Part shown: in pieces, positions 30,119-39,197 of the stretch
Position numbering within the stretch: the first letter of the stretch is position 1
How the letters are laid out: each line of letters starts with the position of its first letter
Assembly (NCBI RefSeq): GCF_010692745.1
Contig: NZ_JAAHTB010000039.1
Coordinates: 1-41,266 of the forward strand
From: Methylobacterium sp. BTF04
GTDB taxonomy: Bacteria > Pseudomonadota > Alphaproteobacteria > Rhizobiales > Beijerinckiaceae
DNA: 41,266 bases
Direction: 5' to 3'
Made by a program: the position numbers and the translations under genes
The notes under the pieces: generated by a model
What the model was told of the DNA's origin: nothing
Databases searched by the model: none
What the model saw: only the letters and a program-made list of their open reading frames with translations

Positions 30119-31045
30119 ATGCAGGTCTTCGTCGTCGGAAGCTTTGTCGTCGCCTGCTCGGTGCTTGTAGCACGCTTGCCGCGGGCCGGAGAGTCCCTCG
30201 ATGCCGCGGATTTCGTCGTCGAGCCGGGGGGCAAGGGCTTCAATCTCGCCGTCGTCGCACATCGGCTCGGCGCGCATGTCGACGGTGCGTTCGCGATCGG
30301 CGACGACCCGTTCTCGGACATCGCCAGATCGGCATTCCAACGCGCCGGGCTGTCGGCGGACATGCTGGTCCACCGAACGGGGTCAACAGGCGCCGGGGTC
30401 GGCTTCGTCGATGGGGACGGCGAGAACTGCCTTGCGGTGAGCCTCGGGGCCAATCGCCTGCTCTGTGCCAAGGACATTGCGCGGGTCGCGCATGTGGTCG
30501 ACGGCGCGGCGCTGGTGATGGCCACCTTCGAATCGCCGGACGCGCCGATCCTCGCCGCCTTCACCCGCGCCCGGGCACGCGGCGCGACGACCCTGCTCAA
30601 TCCCTCTCCGAGCCGGCCGATCGATCCACGCATCCTGGCCGCGACCTCGATCCTCATCGTCAATCGCGTCGAAGGCTGCGATCTCGGACTCGACGAGGCG
30701 ATCGCGTCGGGGGCGGGCGCCACCCCATCAATAGAGCGCCTGCTGGAAGCGGGGCCCGAACTCGTGGTCGTGACCCTCGGTGAGGCCGGCGCGCTCGCCT
30801 TCCGCGAGGGCGCGCCGCCGATCCACCAGAAGGCCGCCAAGGTGACGGTGATCGACACGATCGGCGCAGGCGACGGGTTTGCGGGCAGTCTCGGTGTGGG
30901 CCTTCTCCAGGGGCTGACACTCGAAGAGGCCCTGCGGCGGGCTGCCGCTTGCGGGGCGCTCACAACCACCCGGTTCGGGGCCTTCGACGCCTTCCCGACG
31001 GCCGCCGAACTCGATGCCTTCCTGGCGACCGGTCACCGCGCCTGA
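30119..31045 (+). CDS. PfkB-family carbohydrate kinase (ribokinase-like)
   Basis: This is a 308-residue sugar or nucleoside kinase with both PfkB signatures: GGKGFNLAVVAHRLG from residue 38 and DTIGAGDGFAGSLG from 246, with Asp252 as catalytic base. GANRLL and TLLNPSPSRPID are typical of ribokinase-like members. The substrate is unknown; ribose is the default guess. The ATG at 30119 comes in the divergent region shared with the GntR regulator. No transporter or other sugar gene lies next to it. Confidence 0.88.
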   Translation: MQVFVVGSFVVACSVLVARLPRAGESLDAADFVVEPGGKGFNLAVVAHRLGAHVDGAFAIGDDPFSDIARSAFQRAGLSADMLVHRTGSTGAGVGFVDGDGENCLAVSLGANRLLCAKDIARVAHVVDGAALVMATFESPDAPILAAFTRARARGATTLLNPSPSRPIDPRILAATSILIVNRVEGCDLGLDEAIASGAGATPSIERLLEAGPELVVVTLGEAGALAFREGAPPIHQKAAKVTVIDTIGAGDGFAGSLGVGLLQGLTLEEALRRAAACGALTTTRFGAFDAFPTAAELDAFLATGHRA

Positions 31046-31113
31046 TCCCGAATCCGGATGATCGGCCGGCCCGGTTTCGACCCGCGTAAAGGGTTCGCTT
31101 CGGGTGGGGCGGG

Positions 31114-31142
31114 GCAGGGCGGGACAGACAGCCCCGCCCTGC
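31114..31142. terminator. GC-rich hairpin between convergent genes
   Basis: A 10-base stem GCAGGGCGGG (31114-31123) / CCCGCCCTGC (31133-31142) with a 9-base loop lies between the stop codons of the PfkB kinase and fghA. It lacks a T-run on either side but is placed where a shared terminator would be expected. Confidence 0.45.
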
Positions 31143-31152
31143 GATTCGACGC

Positions 31153-31989
31153 TTAGCGCTTCAGCCGCTCGGCAGCCCAGGCGATGTGATCGTCCATGAA
31201 GCTCGAGATGAAGAAGTAGGAGTGATCGTAGCCCTCGCGCATGTTCAGCGTCAGGGCGATGCCGGCCTTGGTGCAGGCTTCCTGAAGGAGCCAGGGCCGC
31301 AGGCCGTCCTTCAGGAAGCTGTCGGCGCTGCCCTGATCCACCAGGAACTCGGGGAAGCGCTTGCCGTCCTCGATCAGCGCCGTGGCGTCGTGGGCGCGCC
31401 ACGCGGCCACGTCCGTGCCGAGATACTTCTCGAAGGCGGGCTTCGACCATCCGGCGGTGGAGGGCTGGGCGATCGGCGCGAAGGCCGAGCACGACTTGAA
31501 GCGGTCGGGATAGGTCAGTGCGATGGTCAACGCGCCGTGGCCGCCCATGGAATGGCCGAAGATGCCCTGGCGGGTCATGTCGGCGGGGAATTCCTTGGCG
31601 ATGAGGGCGGGCAGCTCTTCGGTGACGTAGCTCCACATCCGGTAGTTCTTGTCGTAGGGCGCCTGGGTGGCGTCGAGATAGAAGCCGGCACCGGAGCCGA
31701 ACTGCCAATTGCCGTCCTCGTCCGGGATGCCGGGGCCGCGCGGGCTGGTGTCGGGCGCCACGATGATCACGCCGTGCTCGGCCGCCGCCTTGCGGTACTC
31801 GCCCTTGTCCATGACGTTGGCGTGGGTGCAGGTGAGGCCGGACAGGTACCACAGTACCGGAACCGGGCCGTTTTCGGCCTGCGGCGGCACGAACACCGCG
31901 AAGGTCATCGGGCAGCCCGTGGTCTGCGCGTCGTGCTTGTAGACGCCCTGCGTGCCGCCATGGGCGCGGGCTTTCGAAAGGGTTTCCAT
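31153..31989 (-). CDS. fghA: S-formylglutathione hydrolase
   Basis: This cytoplasmic esterase (278 residues) splits S-formylglutathione into formate and glutathione, the last step of glutathione-dependent formaldehyde oxidation. It has GLTCTHANVMDKGEYRK, the nucleophile motif GHSMGGHGAL (Ser147), an Asp in GSADSFL and a His in GYDHSYFF completing the triad. The length is the family's usual. It lies 128 bases after the dehydrogenase gene that makes its substrate, in the same direction, with a strong hairpin between them. Confidence 0.95.
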   Translation of the reverse strand: METLSKARAHGGTQGVYKHDAQTTGCPMTFAVFVPPQAENGPVPVLWYLSGLTCTHANVMDKGEYRKAAAEHGVIIVAPDTSPRGPGIPDEDGNWQFGSGAGFYLDATQAPYDKNYRMWSYVTEELPALIAKEFPADMTRQGIFGHSMGGHGALTIALTYPDRFKSCSAFAPIAQPSTAGWSKPAFEKYLGTDVAAWRAHDATALIEDGKRFPEFLVDQGSADSFLKDGLRPWLLQEACTKAGIALTLNMREGYDHSYFFISSFMDDHIAWAAERLKR

Positions 31990-32056
31990 CGGCTGTGATC
32001 TCCTGCGTTACGCGTGCCTGAGGCTGCAATCAGGTCGGATCGAAGCGACGCGACAG

Positions 32057-32084
32057 GTCCCCTCTCCCTGATGGGAAAGGGGAC
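32057..32084 (-). repeat. Strong hairpin between the two formaldehyde-oxidation genes
   Basis: A 12-base stem with one mismatch (GTCCCCTCTCCC, 32057-32068, with GGGAAAGGGGAC, 32073-32084) and a TGAT loop lies in the gap between the dehydrogenase stop and the hydrolase start. Palindromes of this CCTCTCCC/GGGAGAGG type often recur in high-GC alphaproteobacteria as dispersed elements. It may reduce read-through from one gene to the next. Confidence 0.6.
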
Positions 32085-32117
32085 ACGCGTGTCTTCGTGG
32101 ATTCGTCGCGGCCCGAC

Positions 32118-33254
32118 CTAGTAGACGACGACGGACCGGATCGACTTGCCCTCGTGCATGAGGTCGAAGCCGTGGTTGATGTCTTCCAGCGGCATGGTGT
32201 GGGTGATCAGATCGTCGATGTTGATCTTGCCCTCCATGTACCAGTCCACGATCTTCGGCACATCGGTGCGGCCGCGCGCGCCGCCGAAGGCCGAGCCCTT
32301 CCAGACGCGGCCGGTGACGAGCTGGAACGGACGGGTCGAGATCTCGCGGCCGGCCTCCGCCACGCCGATGACGATCGATTCGCCCCAGCCGCGGTGGCAG
32401 CATTCCAGCGCCTGGCGCATCACGTTGACGTTGCCGGTGCAGTCGAACGAGAAGTCCGCGCCGCCGCCGGTCACGTCGAGGATCGCCTGGACCACGTGTT
32501 CGTTGCCGACCTCCTTCGGGTTGATGAAGTGGGTCATGCCGAACTTGCGGGCCATGTCCTGCTTGTCGGGGTTGATGTCGACGCCGATGATCTTGTCGGC
32601 CCCCACCATGCGGGCGGCCTGGAGCACGTTGAGGCCGATGCCGCCGAGACCGAACACCACGACATTGGCGCCGGGCCAGACCTTGGCGGTGTAGATCACC
32701 GCGCCGATGCCGGTGGTGACGCCGCAGCCGATGTAGCAGATCTTGTCGAAGGGGGCGTCTTCGCGGATCTTGGCGAGCGCGATGGCCGGCAGGACCGTGA
32801 AGTTCGAGAAGGTCGAGCAGCCCATGTAGTGGAACAGGGTGTTGGTGCCGCCCGGGCTGCCGCCGGTGGAGACGCAGGAGAAGCGGCTGGTGCCGTCCGG
32901 CATCACGCCCTGGCCCTGCGTCGCACGGATCGCGGTACACAGGTTGGTCCGCTGCGACAGGCAGGACTTACAGTTGCGGCATTCCGGCGTGTAGAGCGGG
33001 ATGACGTGGTCGCCGGGCTTCAGCGTGGTCACGCCGGCGCCGACCTCGCGCACGATGCCCGCACCCTCGTGGCCGAGGATCGCCGGGAACTTGCCCTCGG
33101 AATCGAGGCCCGAGAGGGTGTAGGCGTCGGTGTGGCAGATGCCGGTGGCCATCAGTTCGATGAGAACCTCGCCGGCCTTCGGCCCCTCGATGTCGATGGT
33201 CTCGATGGTGAGCGGCTTCTTGGCCTCCCACGCGACTGCTGCACGCGTCTTCAT
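32118..33254 (-). CDS. frmA: S-(hydroxymethyl)glutathione dehydrogenase / class III alcohol dehydrogenase
   Basis: This zinc- and NAD-dependent dehydrogenase (378 residues) oxidises the glutathione adduct of formaldehyde to S-formylglutathione. Catalytic zinc ligands are Cys40 in GICHTD and His62 in GHEGAGIV; structural zinc ligands are Cys92, 95, 98 and 106 in the CRNCKSCLSQRTNLC run. The class III signature RATQGQGVMPDG and the NAD-binding VFGLGGIGLNVLQ are present. The start at 33254 (MKTRAAVAWE) matches the family; the upstream open frame is not coding. Its product feeds the hydrolase gene directly downstream. Confidence 0.96.
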   Translation of the reverse strand: MKTRAAVAWEAKKPLTIETIDIEGPKAGEVLIELMATGICHTDAYTLSGLDSEGKFPAILGHEGAGIVREVGAGVTTLKPGDHVIPLYTPECRNCKSCLSQRTNLCTAIRATQGQGVMPDGTSRFSCVSTGGSPGGTNTLFHYMGCSTFSNFTVLPAIALAKIREDAPFDKICYIGCGVTTGIGAVIYTAKVWPGANVVVFGLGGIGLNVLQAARMVGADKIIGVDINPDKQDMARKFGMTHFINPKEVGNEHVVQAILDVTGGGADFSFDCTGNVNVMRQALECCHRGWGESIVIGVAEAGREISTRPFQLVTGRVWKGSAFGGARGRTDVPKIVDWYMEGKINIDDLITHTMPLEDINHGFDLMHEGKSIRSVVVY

Positions 33255-33473
33255 GTCGGCTTCCTTCTCGTCCTGGATCGACTCGGGCGGCGTTGGCCAG
33301 GATGCCGACTCTTCGCATCGCCCACCGGTGGCGTGGCACTGCGAACGGCCCGAAAATCTGGACGGTGTGATGATGCTTCTGGGCCGCCGATGCAACGGCT
33401 TAAGCGCTGCGCATTTGCGGGAGGTGCCCTGCGCGGCGGCGGAACTGGCGTCTCGACCGGGCCAGGCCGGCGA

Positions 33474-34883
33474 TCATTTGGCCGTCGCCTGCCGTTCGGC
33501 CTCGAGGGCGGCGGCCTTGCCCGCGGCCGCGTAGAGGTCGAGGCGGGAATAGATCCCGAAGGCGGAGCCGTCGTTCAGGAAGCCGCCGCCCGGCCCCAGC
33601 GTCGAGGTCAGGATGGCGTTGGCCTCGGCCAGGGTCACCGACGGGAAAGCCGCCGTCAGCAGGTGGCCGGCCTCCGGGGCGATCGTGCCGACATCCTCCC
33701 CTGCGCCGGCGGTCTTCGGGTGCACCACCGGGAGCGCGTAGGTCTGGGTGACCGCGTAGAAGGCCGCGTTGGCGGCCGAATCCCTGAACCGGCCGCGGTC
33801 GGCCGCCGCACAGGCCTTGATGGTGTCGCCGCACTGCGCCTTCAGGACGGCCTGCAGTTCCATCCGGGCGACCCGCAGCGCCGCCGGATAATCGGTGAGG
33901 GTGACGGCCCCATCGGTGTCGCGGCTCATCTCGTTGGCGATGGCCGGGTTCTTACGGGACTGCCCGACATAGGCCGGATCGTTGGCGAGCAGGTGCGCGA
34001 CGGCGTGCAGCGCCACCGCCCGGCCGCCGATCACGTCCATGGCGTAGTGCGCCCCGACCACGATCCGGTTGTTGCCGTACTCGGCGGCGCGGGCGATCAT
34101 CTGCTGGTAGCGCTCCGGAACCAACAGGGCGAGAAGCAGCGACTCGGTGTAGCCGTAGGTGGTGTGGCCGCTCGGGTAGGACGGGCTGTCCATCAGGTTC
34201 TGGCCCGGTCCGCGGAGCCAATCCAGGCTGTGGGACGGCTTGCCGAAATAGTCGTCACCGCGATAGGCGATCAGGCGTGGCTCCGTCTGGAACGGCCGGG
34301 AATTGCCGTAGAGATCGGCGCCGGCACTGCCCGCGCGGCGCTCATAGGCCTTGCCGAACACGTCCGTCGTACCGCCGCCGGCGGACAGGATCGCGGCGGC
34401 CTCCTCGGAGACCGGCGTTTTGCCGTTCGCGGTGGCATTGGCGAAGAAGTACTTGCCCGCGTTCGAATCGGACTTGGCGATGTTGTTGGTATAGCCGATC
34501 AGGTCGGCCACCGCCGGTGAGACGTTGGTGAAGGTCTTGAAATCGGCGTAGCGCGCCTTGGCCTGATAGGCGTCGCCGAGCGTCGTCCCGAGACCGTCGG
34601 CGAGTTCGGCGGCATTGCCGTCGGTGATGAAGCAGTCGCGCAGTGCGAGGCGCTGCTGCTCGGCAAACGGCAGCAGGATCGGCTGGACGAGGGCTCCGGT
34701 CTGGATGTCGCCGGTGACCTTCAGGTTCGCCGCCAGGGCGGCCTGACCCTCCGGCGTCCCGGGCAGCGCACTCACCGGCGCCAGACCGCGCAAGGCGGCA
34801 AGATTGGGCGCCGATTGCGCACGCGCCGGCAGGGGCGCCAAGGCGATCAGCACGCCGAGCGCGACGCGCGATGGATGGATCAT
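33474..34883 (-). CDS. Secreted PAP2-family acid phosphatase
   Basis: This exported protein (469 residues) has a signal peptide, VALGVLIALAPLPARA, cut near residue 22. The PAP2/class A acid phosphatase core shows KSDSNAGKYFF-type upstream elements, the catalytic PSYPSGHTTYGY motif, and GNNRIVVGAHYAMDVIGGRA with the second histidine. It is longer than typical class A enzymes (about 250) because of extra N- and C-terminal segments, as in the broader haloperoxidase-like secreted group. It probably acts in the periplasm on phosphomonoesters; the substrate is not known. The ATG at 34883 is well placed before the signal peptide. Confidence 0.88.
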   Translation of the reverse strand: MIHPSRVALGVLIALAPLPARAQSAPNLAALRGLAPVSALPGTPEGQAALAANLKVTGDIQTGALVQPILLPFAEQQRLALRDCFITDGNAAELADGLGTTLGDAYQAKARYADFKTFTNVSPAVADLIGYTNNIAKSDSNAGKYFFANATANGKTPVSEEAAAILSAGGGTTDVFGKAYERRAGSAGADLYGNSRPFQTEPRLIAYRGDDYFGKPSHSLDWLRGPGQNLMDSPSYPSGHTTYGYTESLLLALLVPERYQQMIARAAEYGNNRIVVGAHYAMDVIGGRAVALHAVAHLLANDPAYVGQSRKNPAIANEMSRDTDGAVTLTDYPAALRVARMELQAVLKAQCGDTIKACAAADRGRFRDSAANAAFYAVTQTYALPVVHPKTAGAGEDVGTIAPEAGHLLTAAFPSVTLAEANAILTSTLGPGGGFLNDGSAFGIYSRLDLYAAAGKAAALEAERQATAK

Positions 34884-34946
34884 GACACCGATTCCCGAGT
34901 CGTTCCCGTTGCGTCGCTCACTAGCAGATCGCGGCCCTCGTCACAT

Positions 34947-34983
34947 CCCGCCAGTCCAAGATCTCCCGCCAATCCAAGATCCG
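34947..34983. repeat. Two-copy 19-base direct repeat upstream of small secreted protein gene
   Basis: CCCGCCAGTCCAAGATCT and CCCGCCAATCCAAGATCC lie 19 bases apart in the divergent control region between the PAP2 phosphatase and the gene at 35117. Near-two-turn spacing could suit a dimeric regulator, or it may be a simple slippage duplication. Confidence 0.45.
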
Positions 34984-35116
34984 TTGCCGGCTTTAATCCG
35001 CGGTGGCGCGTGCGAGGCGACACGTCATGGAAGAGATCGACACCCTATCTTGTAATCAGTCAGGAAGAAACGAGCCGGAAAGTCGGTTCGTACTGAAGAA
35101 AGAGTTTTAAATCGCC

Positions 35117-35374
35117 ATGAAGACCCGTATCGCCGCCATCGCCGCCGCTCTTATCCTTGGCGTTGCTCCGATCTCGTCCGCGATGGCCTTCGACATCGCG
35201 CCCCGCCATGCCCCCGAGTATCACTACGACGTCGAGACCACGGGTTCGGTCGACCGCAGAGCCACCCCGGCCTATGGCGGCTGTCCGATGAGCTCCGCCG
35301 CCGAGGGCAATGCCAACCAGCAGACCCGTCCGGTCATGCAGTATGGCCAGACCTCGGGTGGCAACCGCTGCTGA
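35117..35374 (+). CDS. Small secreted hypothetical protein
   Basis: This 85-residue protein (MKTRIAAIAAALILGVAPIS) has a signal peptide ending SSAMA. The mature chain starts FDIAPRHAPEYHYDVETTGS and contains two cysteines (CPMSS and the last residue, NRC) that could form a disulphide. No domain is recognised. No strong ribosome-binding site is seen immediately upstream; GAAGAAAGAG about 10 bases before the ATG may serve. The next tiny gene follows 16 bases later. Confidence 0.65.
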   Translation: MKTRIAAIAAALILGVAPISSAMAFDIAPRHAPEYHYDVETTGSVDRRATPAYGGCPMSSAAEGNANQQTRPVMQYGQTSGGNRC

Positions 35375-35390
35375 TCGGGAGGCACACACG

Positions 35391-35495
35391 ATGGTTCTGA
35401 AGACATTCTCCTACGCGATGATCGGGACGTTCATCGGCGGTCTGGCCGCCACGATCGTCGGATCGGCCGCTGTGATCCTGAATCTGTACTCCTAG
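35391..35495 (+). CDS. 34-residue single-pass membrane peptide
   Basis: A tiny gene encodes MVLKTFSYAMIGTFIGGLAA followed by TIVGSAAVILNLYS, almost entirely one hydrophobic helix with small-residue GxxxG-like spacing (GTFIGG). An excellent GGGAGG site lies 7 bases before the ATG, the distance to the upstream small secreted gene is 16 bases, and a clear terminator follows at 35526, so I regard it as real. The function is unknown; such peptides often bind larger membrane proteins. Confidence 0.65.
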   Translation: MVLKTFSYAMIGTFIGGLAATIVGSAAVILNLYS

Positions 35496-35525
35496 GTTGG
35501 TGATGTCGGCAGTCTGATCGATGAG

Positions 35526-35552
35526 CGGCGAGGCGATGAGCCTCGCCGTTTT
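35526..35552 (+). terminator. Rho-independent terminator after the small-protein pair
   Basis: A perfect 9-base stem CGGCGAGGC (35526-35534) / GCCTCGCCG (35540-35548) with a 5-base loop is followed by TTTT (35549-35552). It ends the transcript of the two small genes at 35117-35495. Confidence 0.85.
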
Positions 35553-35826
35553 CGGTTTGCGCCTGTGGGTCGATCGCACGAAACGCTGCCCTGCACGGGC
35601 CGCGCCCTCTATCCTCTTGGAAACGTCCGAGGGAGGCCCCCTGTCGTGTCACGCTCCGCCGAGAAACCCGAACCGCGCGGAGAAACTTCCGGAGTCGAGC
35701 AGAGGCGGGCCACTCAGGCCTTCCGCGTCGCCAATCACAACACGTTCACGCGGCGCCCGATGGTGCGGATGGGTCGCCTCGACCAGATCGATACTCTGTT
35801 CACCGATCGGCCAGGGGAGGTTCGGC
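35553..35826. other. Region upstream of glpD without a clear gene
   Basis: About 270 bases lie between the terminator and glpD. Frames are open in two phases, including one running from about 35565 into glpD, but there is no convincing start or domain. It should hold the glpD promoter; no operator was recognised. Confidence 0.45.
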
Positions 35827-37332
35827 TTGGACAGCGTTTATGATCTGCTCGTCATCGGCGGCGGCATCAATGGGACCGGCATCGCCCGCGACGCGGCGGG
35901 TCGGGGCCTCAAGGTGCTTTTGTGCGAACGCGGCGATCTGGCCGAGTTCACCTCGTCGTCGAGCACCAAGCTGATCCACGGTGGCCTGCGCTACCTCGAA
36001 TATTACGAGTTCCGGCTGGTGCGGGAGGCCTTGGCCGAGCGTGAGCGTCTGCTCCGGCTGGCACCCCACATCATCTGGCCGTTGCGGTTCGTGCTGCCGT
36101 ACGATGCGGGGCTGCGTCCGGCCTGGATGCTGCGCGCCGGCCTGTTCCTCTACGATCATCTCGCGCGGATGCGGACCCTGCCGGGCTCGACCTCTGTTCG
36201 GTTACGAACCTCCGCCATGGGCGCGCCGCTCCAGGACCGCCTCACCCAGGGCTTCGTCTATTCCGACTGCTGGGTCGAGGACAGCCGCCTCGTGGTGCTC
36301 AACGCCATGGACGCCCGAGCGCTCGGTGCGGACATCCGCACCCGCACGGGCGTCGTCTCGGCCCGGCGCGACGAGGCGGCCTGGGTCGCGACTTTGCGTG
36401 ACGAGACCACCGGCACCGAGGCGACCATCCGGGCGCGGGCGGTGGTCAACGCCGCAGGCCCCTGGGTGAGCGAGACGCTGGGCGAGACCCTCGGCATCGA
36501 CAGCCGCGCGGCGGTGCGCCTGATCAAGGGCAGCCACATCGTCGTGCGCAAGCTCTACGAGGGCGACCAGGCCTACATCCTGCAGCAGCCCGACACGCGC
36601 ATCGTGTTCGCGATTCCCTATGAGCGCGACTTTACGCTGATCGGCACCACCGACGTGCCCTACGCAGCCGAGCCCGGCCCGGTGACGATCTCGCCGGAGG
36701 AAACGCGCTACCTCTGCGACTGCATCAACCGGTCCTTCGCCGAGCGCATCGGGCCGGACGACGTGGTGTGGAGCTATTCGGGCGTGCGGCCCCTCTACGA
36801 CGACGCGGCCCAGAACGCCTCGGCGGTGACCCGCGACTACGTGCTCGACGTCTCCGACAGCGCCGGCAAGCTCCCGGTTTTGTCGGTGTTCGGCGGCAAG
36901 ATCACGACCTATCGCCGGCTCGCCGAACACGCCATCGAGAAGCTCGAACCCTATTTTTCCGATCTCGGGCCGGCCTGGACCGGCGAAGCGGTGCTGCCCG
37001 GCGGCGATCTGCCGGATTCCGATTTCGACAAATTTCTTGCGGCACTCCAGAGCGAAAAGCCGTTCCTGCCGCCGGAGATCGCGCGCCGGCTCGCCCGCGC
37101 CTACGGCACCAGGGTGCGCGACCTGCTCGGAACAGCCCGTTCGCTCGCCGAACTCGGCGCGAGCTTCGACGGCGGCCTGACCGGGGCGGAGGTCGACTAT
37201 CTGCGCGGCCAGGAATGGGCGGTGACGGCGGAGGATATCCTGTGGCGCCGCTCGAAGCTCGGGCTGCGCACGTCTCCGGACAGTGCCGTGCGGTTGCGGG
37301 CCTATCTCGGACGCGAAGCGGCGGTGGCCTGA
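35827..37332 (+). CDS. glpD: Glycerol-3-phosphate dehydrogenase (FAD)
   Basis: This membrane-associated flavoenzyme (501 residues) oxidises sn-glycerol 3-phosphate to dihydroxyacetone phosphate and passes electrons to quinone. It has the FAD-binding DLLVIGGGINGTGIARDAAG at about 6-25, STKLIHGGLRYLEYYEF, VVNAAGPWV, and the conserved GTTDVPY and FGGKITTYRRLAE. The TTG at 35827 is chosen as start because GGGGAGG lies 8 bases upstream and the protein then begins just before the FAD motif; the open frame upstream is not protein-like. The length equals the E. coli enzyme. glpK follows 92 bases later. Confidence 0.94.
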   Translation: MDSVYDLLVIGGGINGTGIARDAAGRGLKVLLCERGDLAEFTSSSSTKLIHGGLRYLEYYEFRLVREALAERERLLRLAPHIIWPLRFVLPYDAGLRPAWMLRAGLFLYDHLARMRTLPGSTSVRLRTSAMGAPLQDRLTQGFVYSDCWVEDSRLVVLNAMDARALGADIRTRTGVVSARRDEAAWVATLRDETTGTEATIRARAVVNAAGPWVSETLGETLGIDSRAAVRLIKGSHIVVRKLYEGDQAYILQQPDTRIVFAIPYERDFTLIGTTDVPYAAEPGPVTISPEETRYLCDCINRSFAERIGPDDVVWSYSGVRPLYDDAAQNASAVTRDYVLDVSDSAGKLPVLSVFGGKITTYRRLAEHAIEKLEPYFSDLGPAWTGEAVLPGGDLPDSDFDKFLAALQSEKPFLPPEIARRLARAYGTRVRDLLGTARSLAELGASFDGGLTGAEVDYLRGQEWAVTAEDILWRRSKLGLRTSPDSAVRLRAYLGREAAVA

Positions 37333-37424
37333 CACGAGTGCGAACGACCGAGCCGGCACCCAAGCCCGGCCGAAGGAAACGCGACGCCACGCCGGACGAC
37401 CGGCACAAGGACAGGGAGGGACGC

Positions 37425-38930
37425 ATGAGCCGTTATGTCGGTGCCATCGACCAGGGCACCACCAGCAGCCGCTTCATGGTGTTCGACCGCGACAGTACGA
37501 TCATCGCCAGCGCCCAGGCCGAGCACCGGCAGATCTACCCGCGTCCGGGCCAGGTCGAGCACGATCCGGCGGAGATCTGGCGCAAGACCCAAGCGGTGAT
37601 GCGCGAGGCCCTCGACACCGCCGGGCTTCGGCCGAGCGACCTCGCCGCGATCGGCATCACCAATCAGCGCGAGACCACGCTGATCTGGGACCGGCGCACG
37701 GGCGAGGCCCTGCACAACGCCCTGGTCTGGCAGGACACCCGAAACGACCGTCTGGTCGCCGAGTTCGCCCGCGACGGCGGCCGCGACCGTTTTCGCGCGA
37801 TCACCGGCCTGCCTTTGGCGAGCTACTTCTCCGGACTGAAGCTGCGCTGGCTGCTCGACCACGTTCCGGGTGCCCGTGAGAAAGCCGAGGCCGGCGACGT
37901 CCTGTTCGGCAACATCGACACCTGGCTGGTCTGGAACCTCACCGGCGGCGTCGATGGCGGTCTGCACATCACCGACGTCACCAATGCCAGCCGGACCCAG
38001 CTCATGGCGTTGAAGACCCTGGACTGGGACGCGGGTATGCTCTCGGCCTTCGGCATTCCGCGCACGATGCTGCCGAGGATCGTCTCGTCGAGCGAGGTCT
38101 ACGGGGAGACGAAGGCGCCGTTCGCCGGGGTGCCGATCGCCGGTATCCTGGGCGACCAGCAGGCGGCCCTGTTCGGACAGACCTGCTTCAAGCCGGGCGA
38201 GGCCAAGAACACCTACGGCACCGGCTGCTTCGCGCTGATGAACACCGGCGAGACACCGGTTCCCTCCAGCGCAGGCCTGATCACGACGCTCGGGTACAGG
38301 CTCGCCGGGCAGCCCCCGGTCTACGCCCTGGAGGGCTCGATCGCCATCACCGGCGCCCTGGTGCAATGGCTGCGCGACAACCTCGGGATGATCAAGGACA
38401 GTGCCGAGGTCGAGACGCTGGCCGCCACCGTCGCGGATAACGGCGACGTCTACTTCGTCCCCGCCTTTTCCGGCCTCTACGCCCCGCATTGGAACGAGGG
38501 CGCCCGCGGCCTGATCATCGGCCTGACCCGCTACGCCAACAAGGGCCACATCGCCCGCGCCGTGCTGGAGGCCACTGCCTTCCAGACCCGCGAGGTCCTG
38601 GAGGCGATGGAGAGCGATTCCGGCATTCCGGTGAAGGAGTTGCGCACCGATGGCGGGATGACCGCGAACGCCACGCTGATGCAGTTCCAGGCCGACATCC
38701 TCGACGTACCGGTGGTCCGCCCGCGCGTGACCGAGACCACCGCCCTCGGGGCGGCCTACGCCGCAGGGCTCGCCACCGGATACTGGAACGGGCTCGACGC
38801 GCTCTCCCGCAACTGGGGTGTCGACCGGCGCTGGACCCCGGCGATGGAGGCCACACAGCGCACCAAGATCGTCACCGCCTGGGGCAGGGCGATTCGGCGC
38901 GCGTTCGACTGGAAGATCGACGAGGACTGA
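37425..38930 (+). CDS. glpK: Glycerol kinase
   Basis: This 501-residue kinase phosphorylates glycerol to glycerol 3-phosphate, the substrate of the preceding gene's product. FGGY-family features are GAIDQGTTSSRFMVFD at the start, GITNQRETTLIWDR, WQDTRN, GDQQAALFGQ, NTYGTGCF (phosphate-binding region) and ATAFQTREVLEAM with GGMTAN. A strong GGGAGG site lies 5 bases before the ATG. No glycerol facilitator or glp repressor gene is adjacent. Confidence 0.96.
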   Translation: MSRYVGAIDQGTTSSRFMVFDRDSTIIASAQAEHRQIYPRPGQVEHDPAEIWRKTQAVMREALDTAGLRPSDLAAIGITNQRETTLIWDRRTGEALHNALVWQDTRNDRLVAEFARDGGRDRFRAITGLPLASYFSGLKLRWLLDHVPGAREKAEAGDVLFGNIDTWLVWNLTGGVDGGLHITDVTNASRTQLMALKTLDWDAGMLSAFGIPRTMLPRIVSSSEVYGETKAPFAGVPIAGILGDQQAALFGQTCFKPGEAKNTYGTGCFALMNTGETPVPSSAGLITTLGYRLAGQPPVYALEGSIAITGALVQWLRDNLGMIKDSAEVETLAATVADNGDVYFVPAFSGLYAPHWNEGARGLIIGLTRYANKGHIARAVLEATAFQTREVLEAMESDSGIPVKELRTDGGMTANATLMQFQADILDVPVVRPRVTETTALGAAYAAGLATGYWNGLDALSRNWGVDRRWTPAMEATQRTKIVTAWGRAIRRAFDWKIDED

Positions 38931-39197
38931 TTCGAGCGCGACGATCGGTTTTTCCCACTGCGACACGCGGGATTCGGCGCGGCATTCCGGGACGCGGGCG
39001 CGGCTCTCGACACGACGCGCATGCAACAATTGCTGCACTGCAACGTTTCCCGTCGGCCGACCATAGAGTGCCCGACCTGCCGTCCCCCCACGCGCATCGG
39101 GAGCGAGCGAGGATGCTCACGCGCGTGAATGCGACTCGTTGGCCGGGCCCGGCGATCGGCCGCGGGCGCCGAACCTGAAAACTCTTCTGGAATCCCC

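Noticed and set aside
32097..34520. An 807-residue open frame on the plus strand
   Set aside because: It is the antisense shadow of frmA and the PAP2 phosphatase, with low-complexity composition and no domain.
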